From positions 1 to 32,696 of the forward strand of contig JAQTXB010000022.1 in NCBI GenBank assembly GCA_028688995.1: a stretch of DNA of 32,696 nucleotides. Direction: 5' to 3'. Shown here in pieces: positions 1 through 7,552 of the stretch. Origin of the DNA: Aliarcobacter sp. GTDB lineage: Bacteria > Campylobacterota > Campylobacteria > Campylobacterales > Arcobacteraceae. The stretch's first letter is position 1; the number at the start of each line of letters is the position of its first letter. The notes beneath the pieces are model-generated. The model saw nothing but the letters and a program-made list of their open reading frames with translations. It searched no databases and was not told where the DNA came from. A program made the position numbers and the translations under genes.

Positions 1-125
1 AAAAATCTTGTTAATATTGCTCCTTGTGCTTTTAGTACAAATATCATTATTATTAGAAATGCAAATACTACTCCCATCCCTAAAAACATGAATTTTATTG
101 ACTCTGCTACTAAGTTTATTTCCAT
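1..125 (-). CDS. OadG-family sodium-pump decarboxylase gamma subunit (partial, N-terminal part)
   Basis: The minus strand opens an uninterrupted frame from an ATG at 125 that runs off the left edge of the window. The 41 visible residues start MEINLVAESIKFMFLGMGVV and continue as a single hydrophobic helix followed by a basic stretch. This is the usual pattern of OadG, the small single-helix subunit that anchors the sodium-pumping oxaloacetate or methylmalonyl-CoA decarboxylase in the inner membrane. Recognition rests on the N-terminal pattern (GMG followed by VVF and a long aliphatic helix), since the rest is outside the window. The ribosome-binding site is weak (AAGG upstream). The gene is divergent from the AraC-type regulator at 254. 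Another single-helix membrane protein cannot be excluded. Confidence 0.6.
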   Translation of the reverse strand, partial: MEINLVAESIKFMFLGMGVVFAFLIIMIFVLKAQGAILTRF

Positions 126-242
126 AAGTAAACCTTTATGTTTATTTAACGCGTGCAATTTTAGGGAAATAATAAAAATAGTTCTTCTTTTTAAGTGCTT
201 TAAAAATTGTTTATTATTGCTAAGAATATAGTTTAAAAATGA

Positions 243-248
243 TATAAT
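243..248 (+). promoter_or_regulatory. -10 element (TATAAT) directly before the AraC-type gene
   Basis: TATAAT ends only five bases before the ATG at 254, so transcription would be expected to start at or next to the start codon. There is no convincing -35; TTGCTA at 217-222 is 20 bases away. Without a Shine-Dalgarno sequence in between, a leaderless mRNA is possible. Confidence 0.5.
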
Positions 249-253
249 GCCTT

Positions 254-1129
254 ATGAAAAAAGATACACTAGAAAAACGAACAAAAATAGCAAATGATAT
301 TATGTATTATATTTACACTCATATTGAGACAAATATTGATATAGAAGAACTAAGTATTGATTTAGGTGTGAGTAAATTTCATATGCATAGAATTTTTAAA
401 GAGGCATTTGATAAAAATATTTATGAAAGTATAAAATCAATTAGACTTCAAAAAGCATCAAATTTACTTTTAACAAATAAGTATTCCACCATTTCAAATA
501 TAGTAAATTTATGTGGTTATTCATCTCAATCATCTTTTATAAAAACATTTAAAGAGAGATTTGAAATGACTCCGAAGGATTGGAGAAATGGTGGTTATAA
601 AGATTATTCAAAAAAAATCTTACAACAATCTCAACGTGCGATGCAATCAACTGCTGATTTTAAAGATATGACACCAACTATTGTTAAAATGCCAGCAATT
701 GAGAGTTTTTATATTAGAAACAAAGGTTATAATGTAAATATTAGAGAGACTTGGCAAAAGCTTCAAACTTGGATTCTGACAAATAATATTACATCATATA
801 AAAGAATAGCACTTTTTCATGATAATCCAACAATTACACCTTTAAATGATTGTCAATATATTGGATGTATTGTGGTTGATGATAAAGAGAGTGTTAAAAG
901 TGATAGATTACCTAATTTTAAAATTGCAGATGGTGTTTATGCAAAATTTGATTTAAAAGGTAAAACAGGAGATGTTTTACCTTTTATTCACTGGGTTTAT
1001 CACGAATGGTTGCCAAAAAGTGAATATGAAACTACAACAAAACCATCTTATGCAGTTTATGAGAAAATGGATTTCTTAGATGAGAGTGGAGAATTTGAAT
1101 TAAGTTTTTATGTATCAATAAACTTTTGA
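254..1129 (+). CDS. AraC-family transcriptional regulator with GyrI-like effector domain
   Basis: This is a 291-residue cytoplasmic transcription factor. Residues about 10-110 form an AraC-type double helix-turn-helix; the pieces LSIDLGVSKFHMHRIFKE and, further on, GYSSQSSFIKTFKERFEMTP are typical of the two recognition helices and the closing FxxxFGxTP-like motif. Residues about 140-291 match the GyrI-like/SbmC effector-binding fold found in Rob and SoxS-related regulators, which binds small amphipathic or drug-like ligands. The order (HTH first, effector domain second) is that of Rob. No other in-frame start lies upstream, and starting at Met17 would cut the first HTH helix, so the ATG at 254 is retained although no ribosome-binding site is visible. 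It could control the divergent oadG-like gene or the downstream caxA; neither is shown by the sequence. Confidence 0.85.
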   Translation: MKKDTLEKRTKIANDIMYYIYTHIETNIDIEELSIDLGVSKFHMHRIFKEAFDKNIYESIKSIRLQKASNLLLTNKYSTISNIVNLCGYSSQSSFIKTFKERFEMTPKDWRNGGYKDYSKKILQQSQRAMQSTADFKDMTPTIVKMPAIESFYIRNKGYNVNIRETWQKLQTWILTNNITSYKRIALFHDNPTITPLNDCQYIGCIVVDDKESVKSDRLPNFKIADGVYAKFDLKGKTGDVLPFIHWVYHEWLPKSEYETTTKPSYAVYEKMDFLDESGEFELSFYVSINF

Positions 1130-1144
1130 TTAATTATTTTTAAC

Positions 1145-1150
1145 TATAAT
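1145..1150 (+). promoter_or_regulatory. -10 element (TATAAT) of the caxA-like gene
   Basis: TATAAT lies 31 bases before the ATG at 1182 in the short gap after the AraC-type gene. AAGG at 1171-1174 is the ribosome-binding site. This suggests the antiporter gene has its own promoter. Confidence 0.45.
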
Positions 1151-1181
1151 TCCAAAAATATTGAAAAAAGAAGGTAGTTAG

Positions 1182-2162
1182 ATGATTTTATATTTGCTAG
1201 CAATTGTTGCTGGTTTTGTTATTCTTGTTTGGAGTGCAGATAAATTTGTAGATGGAGCAGCATCAACTGCTAAACATTTAGGAATGCCAACTTTATTAAT
1301 TGGTATTTTAATCGTTGGATTTGGAACAAGTGCACCTGAAATGGTAGTTTCTGCAATTGCAGCAATGGAGGGGAATCCAGGACTTGCACTTGGAAATGCA
1401 ATAGGTTCAAATATTGTAAATGTTGCACTTATTTTAGGAGTTACAGCATTAGTTTCACCAATTGTAGTGAATTCAAATATTGTAAAAAAAGAGATTCCAC
1501 TTTTATTATTAATTGTATTTATTATTGGTTATTTACTTTTAGATAATTCACTAACTTTTGTTGAGGGTATTATTCTTTTAGCTGGTTTTTTTGCTTTGGT
1601 TGCATGGTCAATAATTTCTGCAATGAGAAATAAAGGCGATTCTTTAGAAGCTGATATGGAAGAAGAATTGATAGAACATGAGATGAGTTTAAAAGCAGGA
1701 ATACTTTGGCTTTTAGTTGGACTTGTTTTATTAATAGGAAGTTCAAGACTTCTTGTTTGGGGTTCAGTTGGAGTTGCCCATGAATTTGGAATTAGTGATT
1801 TAATAATTGGACTTACAATTGTAGCTCTTGGAACTTCTCTTCCTGAATTAGCAGCATCTGTAATGGCAGCAAGAAAAGGAGAACATGATATTGCTATTGG
1901 AAATGTTGTTGGTTCTAATATGTTTAATATTCTAGCAGTTATCGGAATTGCAACAGTTATTTCACCAATGAATAATATTCCTTTAGAAGTATTACAAAGG
2001 GATTGGATTGTAATGTTAGTTTTAACACTTGCCCTCTTATTAATGTCTTATGGCTTTAAGGCAAAAAATGGTGTAATAAATAGAATTGAAGGTACAATTC
2101 TAATAGTTTGTTATATCGCTTATAATACTTATCTTGGTTTGAGTCTAACAGGTAATATATAG
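1182..2162 (+). CDS. CaxA/YrbG-type calcium/sodium antiporter
   Basis: A 326-residue inner-membrane cation exchanger. It shows the two inverted alpha-repeats that define the Ca2+/cation antiporter superfamily: GFGTSAPEMVVSAIAA near residue 47, followed by GNAIGSNIVNV, and ALGTSLPELAASVMAARKG near residue 211, followed by GNVVGSNMFNI. The conserved glutamates within the two (S/T)xPE motifs are the ion-coordinating residues in this family. The protein is almost entirely hydrophobic with about ten membrane helices and an acidic cytoplasmic loop (EADMEEELIEHE) in the middle, as usual for YrbG-like proteins. The start is supported by AGAAGG eight bases upstream of the ATG. It is followed by the potassium module, so this region is devoted to cation homeostasis, but an inverted repeat and a probable new promoter separate the two. 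Confidence 0.9.
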   Translation: MILYLLAIVAGFVILVWSADKFVDGAASTAKHLGMPTLLIGILIVGFGTSAPEMVVSAIAAMEGNPGLALGNAIGSNIVNVALILGVTALVSPIVVNSNIVKKEIPLLLLIVFIIGYLLLDNSLTFVEGIILLAGFFALVAWSIISAMRNKGDSLEADMEEELIEHEMSLKAGILWLLVGLVLLIGSSRLLVWGSVGVAHEFGISDLIIGLTIVALGTSLPELAASVMAARKGEHDIAIGNVVGSNMFNILAVIGIATVISPMNNIPLEVLQRDWIVMLVLTLALLLMSYGFKAKNGVINRIEGTILIVCYIAYNTYLGLSLTGNI

Positions 2163-2201
2163 TCTTTATAAAATCTTTATATTTATATTTGCATATTGAT
2201 A

Positions 2202-2207
2202 TATTAT
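2202..2207 (+). promoter_or_regulatory. Candidate -10 (TATTAT) for the potassium module
   Basis: TATTAT sits six bases before the inverted repeat at 2213. If used, transcription would start at about the first base of that repeat, placing a stem-loop at the very 5' end of the mRNA. The whole 2163-2212 stretch is AT-rich, so the exact element is uncertain. Confidence 0.3.
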
Positions 2208-2212
2208 TGATA

Positions 2213-2244
2213 GATTTTGGTTTAGAATAATCTAAACCAAAATC
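2213..2244 (+). promoter_or_regulatory. Perfect 14-bp inverted repeat before the potassium operon
   Basis: GATTTTGGTTTAGA, a 4-base spacer (ATAA), and the exact reverse complement TCTAAACCAAAATC. The ribosome-binding site AAAGGA (2245-2250) of the small ORF follows with no gap. There is no T-tract on either side in either orientation, so it is not a standard intrinsic terminator for caxA. It may be an operator or a 5' mRNA hairpin that sets translation of the operon. Confidence 0.75.
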
Positions 2245-2255
2245 AAAGGATTTGT

Positions 2256-2339
2256 ATGCCTTATTCAAGTATAGCAATGTTGAGCATTTTAGGTATTTTA
2301 GTTGCAATTCTTATAATAAAGATGATAGAGTATAAATGA
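2256..2339 (+). CDS. 27-residue single-helix membrane peptide (KdpF-like position)
   Basis: The frame ATG CCT TAT TCA... encodes 27 residues beginning MPYSSIAMLSILGILVAILI and ending in a basic/acidic tail (KMIEYK). This is one membrane helix with a positively charged end. It has a good ribosome-binding site, AAAGGA, five bases before the ATG. Its TGA stop overlaps the kinase ATG as ATGA (2336-2339), the signature of translational coupling. Length and topology resemble KdpF, the 29-residue peptide that stabilises the KdpFABC pump in E. coli, but no kdpABC genes follow; the next genes are a KdpD-like kinase, a KdpE-like regulator and Ktr/Trk. Function is inferred only from size, helix and position. 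It could be an accessory subunit of KtrB, a sensor-interacting peptide, or a coupling leader. Confidence 0.6.
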   Translation: MPYSSIAMLSILGILVAILIIKMIEYK

Positions 2340-3364
2340 AAAAAATTGATGTAAAAGCCGAATATGTGTACATATTTAATGCTTTAATTATATTATTAAT
2401 AATTACATTTATTAGTCATGTATTCAGGGAACATCTTCAAATTATAAATATTGCACTTATTCATATCGTTCCAGTTATCGTTGTTGCTATTCATGGTAAT
2501 TTTAAAGCAACAGTTTTTATAACATTTTTAAGTGTTATTCTTCTAAATTTCTTATATATTCCACCTCTATATAGTTTTAATGTAAACAATGAACTCTATA
2601 TTTGGAGTTTTATTATTTTTGCAGTTGTTGGATGGATTATTACATTACAAGCAAAAAACTTACACACTCAAACAAAACAAAATGAACTAAAAGAGAGTTT
2701 ATTAAATATCATTTCACATGATTTAAGAACACCATTATCTACAATTCATGGAACAATTAATTTACTTCTTTCTGATATGAAACTAGATGAAAAAAGTAAA
2801 AGAAGTTTATTAGAAGATGTAAATTATGCATCTTTACGAATGAAAAGATTAATTACAAATTTACTTGATAGCACCAGATTAACAGATAAAAACATAGATT
2901 TAAAACTAGAATGGTGTGATTTTGAAGATATTGTTGGTGTTGCATTAGAAGAGTTTTCCCAAAAACAAAGTGAAGATTTTATTGATATAAAAATAGATGA
3001 TATGACTCTTTATTGGGGTGATAATACACTATTAACACAACTTGTAATAAATCTATTTGATAATGCCTTTAAATACTCAAAAGAGAATACAACAATAGAG
3101 TTAGAGATATTAAATTTAAACAACTCCATAAAAATCATTATTTTTAATGAGAGTGAATATATTGATACGAAAAAATTAAAAAATATTTTTGATAAGTTTT
3201 ATAGATTGGAAGATACAAATGATATTTCAGGAAGTGGAATAGGCTTATCAATTTGCAAAAGTATTGTGAAGTTACACAATGGAGATATTAAAGCAATTCC
3301 TAAAGATAATGGCATCGCAATAGAGATAAATTTACCAATTACAAAAAGAGCAAAAATAGTATGA
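2336..3364 (+). CDS. KdpD-like sensor histidine kinase lacking the N-terminal KdpD domain
   Basis: A 342-residue membrane kinase. Residues about 8-105 hold four closely spaced helices of the DUF4118/KdpD type (VYIFNALIILLIITFISHVF, then IHIVPVIVVAI, then FLSVILLNFLYIPPLYSF). The HisKA H-box is ISHDLRTPLSTIHGT with the phospho-acceptor His128. The N-box LVINLFDNAFKYS and G-box SGSGIGLSICKSIV of the ATPase follow. E. coli KdpD is about 890 residues and begins with a Walker-type KdpD domain and a Usp domain; both are absent here, and the good coupling to the upstream peptide argues that this is the natural start rather than a truncation. It overlaps the response regulator by four bases (ATGA), so the two are a cognate pair. 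The neighbouring Ktr/Trk genes suggest sensing of K+ limitation or turgor. Confidence 0.88.
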   Translation: MKKIDVKAEYVYIFNALIILLIITFISHVFREHLQIINIALIHIVPVIVVAIHGNFKATVFITFLSVILLNFLYIPPLYSFNVNNELYIWSFIIFAVVGWIITLQAKNLHTQTKQNELKESLLNIISHDLRTPLSTIHGTINLLLSDMKLDEKSKRSLLEDVNYASLRMKRLITNLLDSTRLTDKNIDLKLEWCDFEDIVGVALEEFSQKQSEDFIDIKIDDMTLYWGDNTLLTQLVINLFDNAFKYSKENTTIELEILNLNNSIKIIIFNESEYIDTKKLKNIFDKFYRLEDTNDISGSGIGLSICKSIVKLHNGDIKAIPKDNGIAIEINLPITKRAKIV

Positions 3365-4050
3365 AAAAACTAATTCAAATAATAGAAGATGATATATCTG
3401 TAAAAAAACTTCTAGAAATTACTTTTAAAGAGTATGACTTTAACTGCATAACTTGTGATAATAAAAGAAATGCAATGGTGACATTTTTAAGTCATAATCC
3501 AGATTTGATTATTGTAGATTTAGGTTTACCAGATGGTGATGGAAAAGAGTTTATTAAACAAATAAGAGAAGTTTCAAAAATTCCAATTATTGTGTTAACA
3601 GCAAGACATGATGAAAAAGAGATAATAAAAGCTTTAGATTATGGTGCAGATGATTATATAACTAAACCTTTTTCTGTGAATGAATTACTAGCAAGAATTA
3701 GAGCAAATTTAAGAAGAAATATAAATGAAGAGTCTCAAAATGATAGGGTGATTTGTGGAGAAGTAGAATTAAATATTGTATCAAGAGATATTACTTTTAA
3801 AAATGAGAAATTAAAATTAACACCAATAGAGTATGAATTATTAAAGTATTTTTTATTAAATGCAAATAAAACTTTAACTCACAAACAAATCTTACAAGAA
3901 GTTTGGGGAACTGGTTATCAAAATGAAATGCCATATTTACGAACTTATGTAAATACACTTAGAAAAAAGATTGAAGAAAATAGTACAAGACCTACATATA
4001 TAAAAACGGTTTCAGGTATTGGATATAGATTTTCTTGTGATGGGAATTAA
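3361..4050 (+). CDS. KdpE-like OmpR-family response regulator
   Basis: A 229-residue two-domain regulator. The receiver domain (1-120) has the acidic triad EDD at 9-11, the phospho-acceptor Asp53 in IIVDLGLPDGDG, the T in IIVLTAR and the conserved lysine in DYITKPF. The C-terminal winged helix (about 130-228) ends in the typical YIKTVSGIGYRF hairpin of OmpR/PhoB proteins. DLGLPDGDG and the overall pattern are characteristic of KdpE. The start overlaps the kinase stop in ATGA, and only five bases separate its stop from ktrB. The expected target is the promoter region around 2163-2255, where the inverted repeat at 2213 is an obvious candidate, or a kdp operon elsewhere in the genome. No kdpFABC genes are in this window. 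Confidence 0.9.
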   Translation: MKKLIQIIEDDISVKKLLEITFKEYDFNCITCDNKRNAMVTFLSHNPDLIIVDLGLPDGDGKEFIKQIREVSKIPIIVLTARHDEKEIIKALDYGADDYITKPFSVNELLARIRANLRRNINEESQNDRVICGEVELNIVSRDITFKNEKLKLTPIEYELLKYFLLNANKTLTHKQILQEVWGTGYQNEMPYLRTYVNTLRKKIEENSTRPTYIKTVSGIGYRFSCDGN

Positions 4051-4055
4051 CAAAT

Positions 4056-5381
4056 ATGACCTATAAATATGTCAAAACAATCTTCTATGGATATGTTTTT
4101 ATAATTCTGATTGGAGCAATTTTACTCTATTTTCCATGTAGTCATGTTGGGGAATTAAGATTTATTGATGCAATTTTTACTTCAACTTCAGCTGCTTGTG
4201 TAACAGGATTAATAGTAACAAGTACCTCTGAGAATTTTACTTTTTTAGGGGAATTGATAATTTTAGCTTTGATACAAATGGGTGGAATTGGTTATATGTC
4301 TTTGGTAATAATCTTTTTTCTATTTGTAAAAGATAGTTTAAGTATTGATGATAAAAGAGCTACTAAATTATCTTTGGATTTACCAGATTTACATGTTGGT
4401 GCATTTATAAAAAAGATAGTTTTTTTAGTTTTTGTAATTGAGTTAATAGGTGCAGTAATTTTAACATTTGAGTTTAGCAAAAATTATGAATTTTTAGAAG
4501 CAACCTGGTATGGGATATTTCATAGTATTAGTGCTTTTAATAATGCTGGATTTTCTCTTTTTACAGATAATATAATCTCTTATAATGATAATTTGATTAT
4601 TTTATTTACAATTAGTTTTCTTATTATCTGTGGTGGAGTTGGTTATTTTGTTTTAATTGAACTTCATGAGAATAAGAAATTTGCTAGAAGAGTTACAATT
4701 CACACAAAAATCGTACTTTATGGAACTTGCATTTTAATCATCTTAGGAATGATTCTTTTTTTATCAATAGAGTGGAATAATCCAAAAACATTTGGTGATT
4801 TTAGTGTTTATAAAAAAGTTTTAAATAGTTTCTTTTTATCTGTAAATTTAAGAACTGCTGGATTTAATAGTATTGATTTGGTTGGAATGAAAGATTCATC
4901 TTTATTCTTTTCAACAATGTTTATGATGATAGGAGCAGGACAAGGTGGAACAGCTGGTGGTATGAAAATTACTACTGTTGCTATTTTAATTATTATGGTT
5001 TTTTTTGTATTAAATCAAAGTAATCAAGAACCTCATATTTTTAAAAGAACAATAGAGCAAAAACTAATAAATAAAGCAACGGCAATTATTATGTTCTCTT
5101 CATCTTTTGTTTTATTTATAACTTTATTATTAGTTGAGACTCAAGATTTACCTTTTATAAAAATACTTTTTGAGGTTGTTTCAGCTTTTAATACAGTTGG
5201 TTTGTCTGTGGGTGATGGAGGAATTTTAAGTCTTTCTCAAAAGTTCGATGATTTTGGAAAAAGTTTGATAATAATATCAATGATTGCAGGAAGATTAGGT
5301 GTGTTTGCTTTTGGTTTACTTCTAATTGGAAAAGCAAAAATAAAACATTTTAAATACCCTATAGGAAGGATTATAATTTGA
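4056..5381 (+). CDS. KtrB/TrkH-family potassium channel subunit
   Basis: A 441-residue inner-membrane protein with the four-fold M1-P-M2 architecture of the Trk/Ktr/HKT superfamily. The four selectivity-filter loops can be followed: STSAACVTGLIV (Gly51), SISAFNNAGFSLF, NLRTAGFNSID, and SAFNTVGLSVG. Each has the single conserved glycine that lines the K+ filter. The glycine-rich M2 region of the third repeat (GAGQGGTAGGMKITT) corresponds to the gating loop. The size is that of KtrB (about 440-450) rather than TrkH (about 480). It works with the RCK subunit encoded next, whose TTG start overlaps this stop codon by four bases. A GGGA ribosome-binding site lies ten bases before the ATG. Whether it is Na+-coupled like KtrB cannot be read from the sequence. 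Confidence 0.92.
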   Translation: MTYKYVKTIFYGYVFIILIGAILLYFPCSHVGELRFIDAIFTSTSAACVTGLIVTSTSENFTFLGELIILALIQMGGIGYMSLVIIFFLFVKDSLSIDDKRATKLSLDLPDLHVGAFIKKIVFLVFVIELIGAVILTFEFSKNYEFLEATWYGIFHSISAFNNAGFSLFTDNIISYNDNLIILFTISFLIICGGVGYFVLIELHENKKFARRVTIHTKIVLYGTCILIILGMILFLSIEWNNPKTFGDFSVYKKVLNSFFLSVNLRTAGFNSIDLVGMKDSSLFFSTMFMMIGAGQGGTAGGMKITTVAILIIMVFFVLNQSNQEPHIFKRTIEQKLINKATAIIMFSSSFVLFITLLLVETQDLPFIKILFEVVSAFNTVGLSVGDGGILSLSQKFDDFGKSLIIISMIAGRLGVFAFGLLLIGKAKIKHFKYPIGRIII

Positions 5382-6034
5382 AGTCAGTAGCAGTAATTGG
5401 TTTAGGAAAATTTGGATTTTATGTTGCTAAAAGTTTGGCAAAATTAAATATAACAGTAATAGCTGTTGATAGTGATGAAGAAAAAGTACAAGAGATAAGT
5501 CGATATGTTGATAATGCTTTTATTTTAAATAGTACAAGTAAAATTGCTTTAGAAGAGGTGGGAATTTATAACTTAGATACAGTAATTGTAAGTATTGGTG
5601 AAAATATAGAATCAAGTATTTTAACTGTAATGGCTTTAAAAGATTTAAATAATAGAAATATTATTGCAAAAGCAATAAATCCTACTCATGGTGAGATATT
5701 ATCAAAAATTGGTGCATTTAAAGTAATGTATCCAGAAGAGATTGCAGGAAAAATCTTAGTTAAACAATTGATTGAAAATATTAGAATTGAAGAGATTGAC
5801 CTTTGTAATAATCTAAAAATATTAAAAGTTTTTGCTGATGTTGTATTTGTTGATAGAAGTATAAAAGATATAGAAGCATTTAATCCAAATGTTAAAGTAA
5901 TATCATTAAAAAATGAACACTCTTGGAATATAACAGTAGACTCAGAATATATAGTTCAAAAAGATGATTTATTAGTATTTTTGGGAGAAAATAGTGCAAT
6001 AGAGCTTTTATCTAAAAGTTTATGTGCTAAATAG
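5378..6034 (+). CDS. KtrA/TrkA-type RCK regulatory subunit of the potassium channel
   Basis: A 218-residue cytoplasmic protein with an N-terminal Rossmann RCK domain (1-120) containing the nucleotide-binding GLGKFG motif at 8-13 and the acidic end of the second strand (IAVDSDEEKV). A C-terminal RCK_C/TrkA_C domain (about 135-215) ends in DDLLVFLGE. A single RCK unit is the KtrA size; TrkA of enterobacteria has two. It forms the ring that gates KtrB in response to ATP/ADP or NAD(H). The start is TTG at 5378, overlapping the ktrB stop (TTGA), with a strong AGGAAGGA ribosome-binding site in the end of ktrB; no ATG lies nearby in frame. It is the last gene of the operon; its stop lies in a hairpin shared with the convergent cyclase gene. 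Confidence 0.92.
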   Translation: MKSVAVIGLGKFGFYVAKSLAKLNITVIAVDSDEEKVQEISRYVDNAFILNSTSKIALEEVGIYNLDTVIVSIGENIESSILTVMALKDLNNRNIIAKAINPTHGEILSKIGAFKVMYPEEIAGKILVKQLIENIRIEEIDLCNNLKILKVFADVVFVDRSIKDIEAFNPNVKVISLKNEHSWNITVDSEYIVQKDDLLVFLGENSAIELLSKSLCAK

Positions 6035-6063
6035 AGAATAAGTTTAAACTTTTTTATTCTCTA
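6032..6063. terminator. Bidirectional hairpin across two convergent stop codons
   Basis: Ten perfectly paired bases, TAGAGAATAA (6032-6041) and TTATTCTCTA (6054-6063), with a T-rich loop. The hairpin contains the stop codon of the ktrA-like gene and the last codons and stop of the minus-strand cyclase gene. The position between convergent genes indicates a shared terminator. The T-tract lies in the loop rather than after the stem on the plus strand, so efficiency is uncertain. Confidence 0.55.
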
Positions 6064-7510
6064 TTACTAAACAATTTTTCCCTGATGTTTTTGCAAGATA
6101 TAATGATTCATCTGCTTTATGTATAATTTTATCAATTTCACTTAAATTACTTCTTTCACTTAATCCCATTGAGATAGTAAAAAGTATTTTTTGACTATTT
6201 ACAGTTAATTCACTTTTCGCACATGTTTCTCTTATATTTTCACAAATTTCGCTAACTAAAGATAAATCTTTGTCATAAAATGTAATACAAAATTCTTCTC
6301 CACCAAGTCGTGCAAATAGATCTTCTTTATTTATAAGATTATTTACTATATTACAAAAATGGATTAATATTTTATCTCCAATTCCATGCCCATAAGTGTC
6401 ATTAATTTTTTTAAAGTTGTCAATATCAATCATGAGAACATAAAAACTAAAATCATTTGAAATAGATTTTTTTAATAAATCAGTAGCTTCACTAAAATAA
6501 CTTCTTCTATTTTTGATACCAGTAAGATAATCAATATACGCATTTTTGTAAAGTTCTTTATTTATTTCATCTAAATTTCTATAAGCTTTAGTTAGTTCTT
6601 TCGTTCTTTTTTCTACTTCATTGTTTAAAAGAATATTTTGATTATTAATTAAATGTTGATTTTTGTATATGAAAAAGAAAATTAAAAAGAAAATCAAGAA
6701 AATAATAAGATTAAAAGAATAAATAGTTTTTTTACTATCATGTATAAGAGTTCTTTCACTTGTAGTAACTAATGAAATAATATACTCATTCTTTTCATTA
6801 AAAAGTTGAATAGTATTTATTAAATAATTAGGGTCTAGTTGAGTAGTAATTTTTGTATTTATATAGTTTAAATTTATAGTTGATTCATTTATTACTGAAT
6901 AATCATCTTTAATAGATATATTTTTAAAAAAGGAATAGTTTTTATTAAGAATTTCATTATTTATTAATTTGATAGTTAAGATAAAACCATGAACGTCACC
7001 CGTATGATCACTTCTTAAAATTTCATTTTTTGAAAGATAAATAAGGTTTGAATTATAGTTTATTATTTCATTTAGATTATTTTTATCTTTAAATTTTGTT
7101 ATTAAATAATTCTCAAAATCTTTTTGATTTGATTCTAAATATTGATTGTTATAGATAGAAAATAAAATTTTCCCTTTTAAATTAATGTAAATAATTGCAT
7201 TTAAATTTAATCCTTCAAGTGTTTTAGAGCCTTCTCTAAAGTTTTCATAAATGAAAGATTTATTTTTATTATTTACAAAGGTATAACTATCATCCCACAT
7301 AGCATAATCATATGTAGTATTTTTTAAATTTTCAATATTTTTTTCAAGACCAGATAAGAGAGTATTTATATCATTTTGATTTTGTTTATTCTCAAGGGCA
7401 ATAAAATCACTTAAAAAGAATTTGTAGCTAACAGTAAAAATCGTTGCACATAATAAAAAATAAGAAATTATAAAAAAAGTAATATTTAACTTAATATATC
7501 TAAAAATCAA
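6044..7510 (-). CDS. CHASE4-GGDEF diguanylate cyclase, membrane-bound
   Basis: A 488-residue inner-membrane protein that should make cyclic di-GMP. A first helix (about 10-34) is followed by a periplasmic CHASE4-like sensor region with the hallmark DYAMWDDSYTFV near residue 68, then a second helix (about 265-285), a coiled-coil linker, and a GGDEF domain with DYLTGIKNRRSYF and an intact active site GGEEF at 403-407. The inhibitory RxxD motif is not intact: the matching position reads NKED, so product inhibition through this site is doubtful. The start is TTG at 7510, with AAGG about ten bases before it; no upstream ATG is in frame. It is the last gene of a three-gene minus-strand unit, 42 bases after the Aat-like gene, which suggests its ligand or output is linked to those products. 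Confidence 0.88.
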   Translation of the reverse strand: MIFRYIKLNITFFIISYFLLCATIFTVSYKFFLSDFIALENKQNQNDINTLLSGLEKNIENLKNTTYDYAMWDDSYTFVNNKNKSFIYENFREGSKTLEGLNLNAIIYINLKGKILFSIYNNQYLESNQKDFENYLITKFKDKNNLNEIINYNSNLIYLSKNEILRSDHTGDVHGFILTIKLINNEILNKNYSFFKNISIKDDYSVINESTINLNYINTKITTQLDPNYLINTIQLFNEKNEYIISLVTTSERTLIHDSKKTIYSFNLIIFLIFFLIFFFIYKNQHLINNQNILLNNEVEKRTKELTKAYRNLDEINKELYKNAYIDYLTGIKNRRSYFSEATDLLKKSISNDFSFYVLMIDIDNFKKINDTYGHGIGDKILIHFCNIVNNLINKEDLFARLGGEEFCITFYDKDLSLVSEICENIRETCAKSELTVNSQKILFTISMGLSERSNLSEIDKIIHKADESLYLAKTSGKNCLVIENKKV

Positions 7511-7552
7511 CTCTCAACCTTATTAAATTTAATCTCATAATATTGATTATAA

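Noticed and set aside
2213..2244. The palindrome as an intrinsic terminator of caxA
   Set aside because: There is no T-run after the stem in either direction and a ribosome-binding site follows directly, so a regulatory role is more plausible.
2056..2307. Minus-strand 83-residue frame covering the end of caxA and the palindrome
   Set aside because: It lies antisense to caxA and the small coupled peptide, lacks a ribosome-binding site and has no recognisable pattern.
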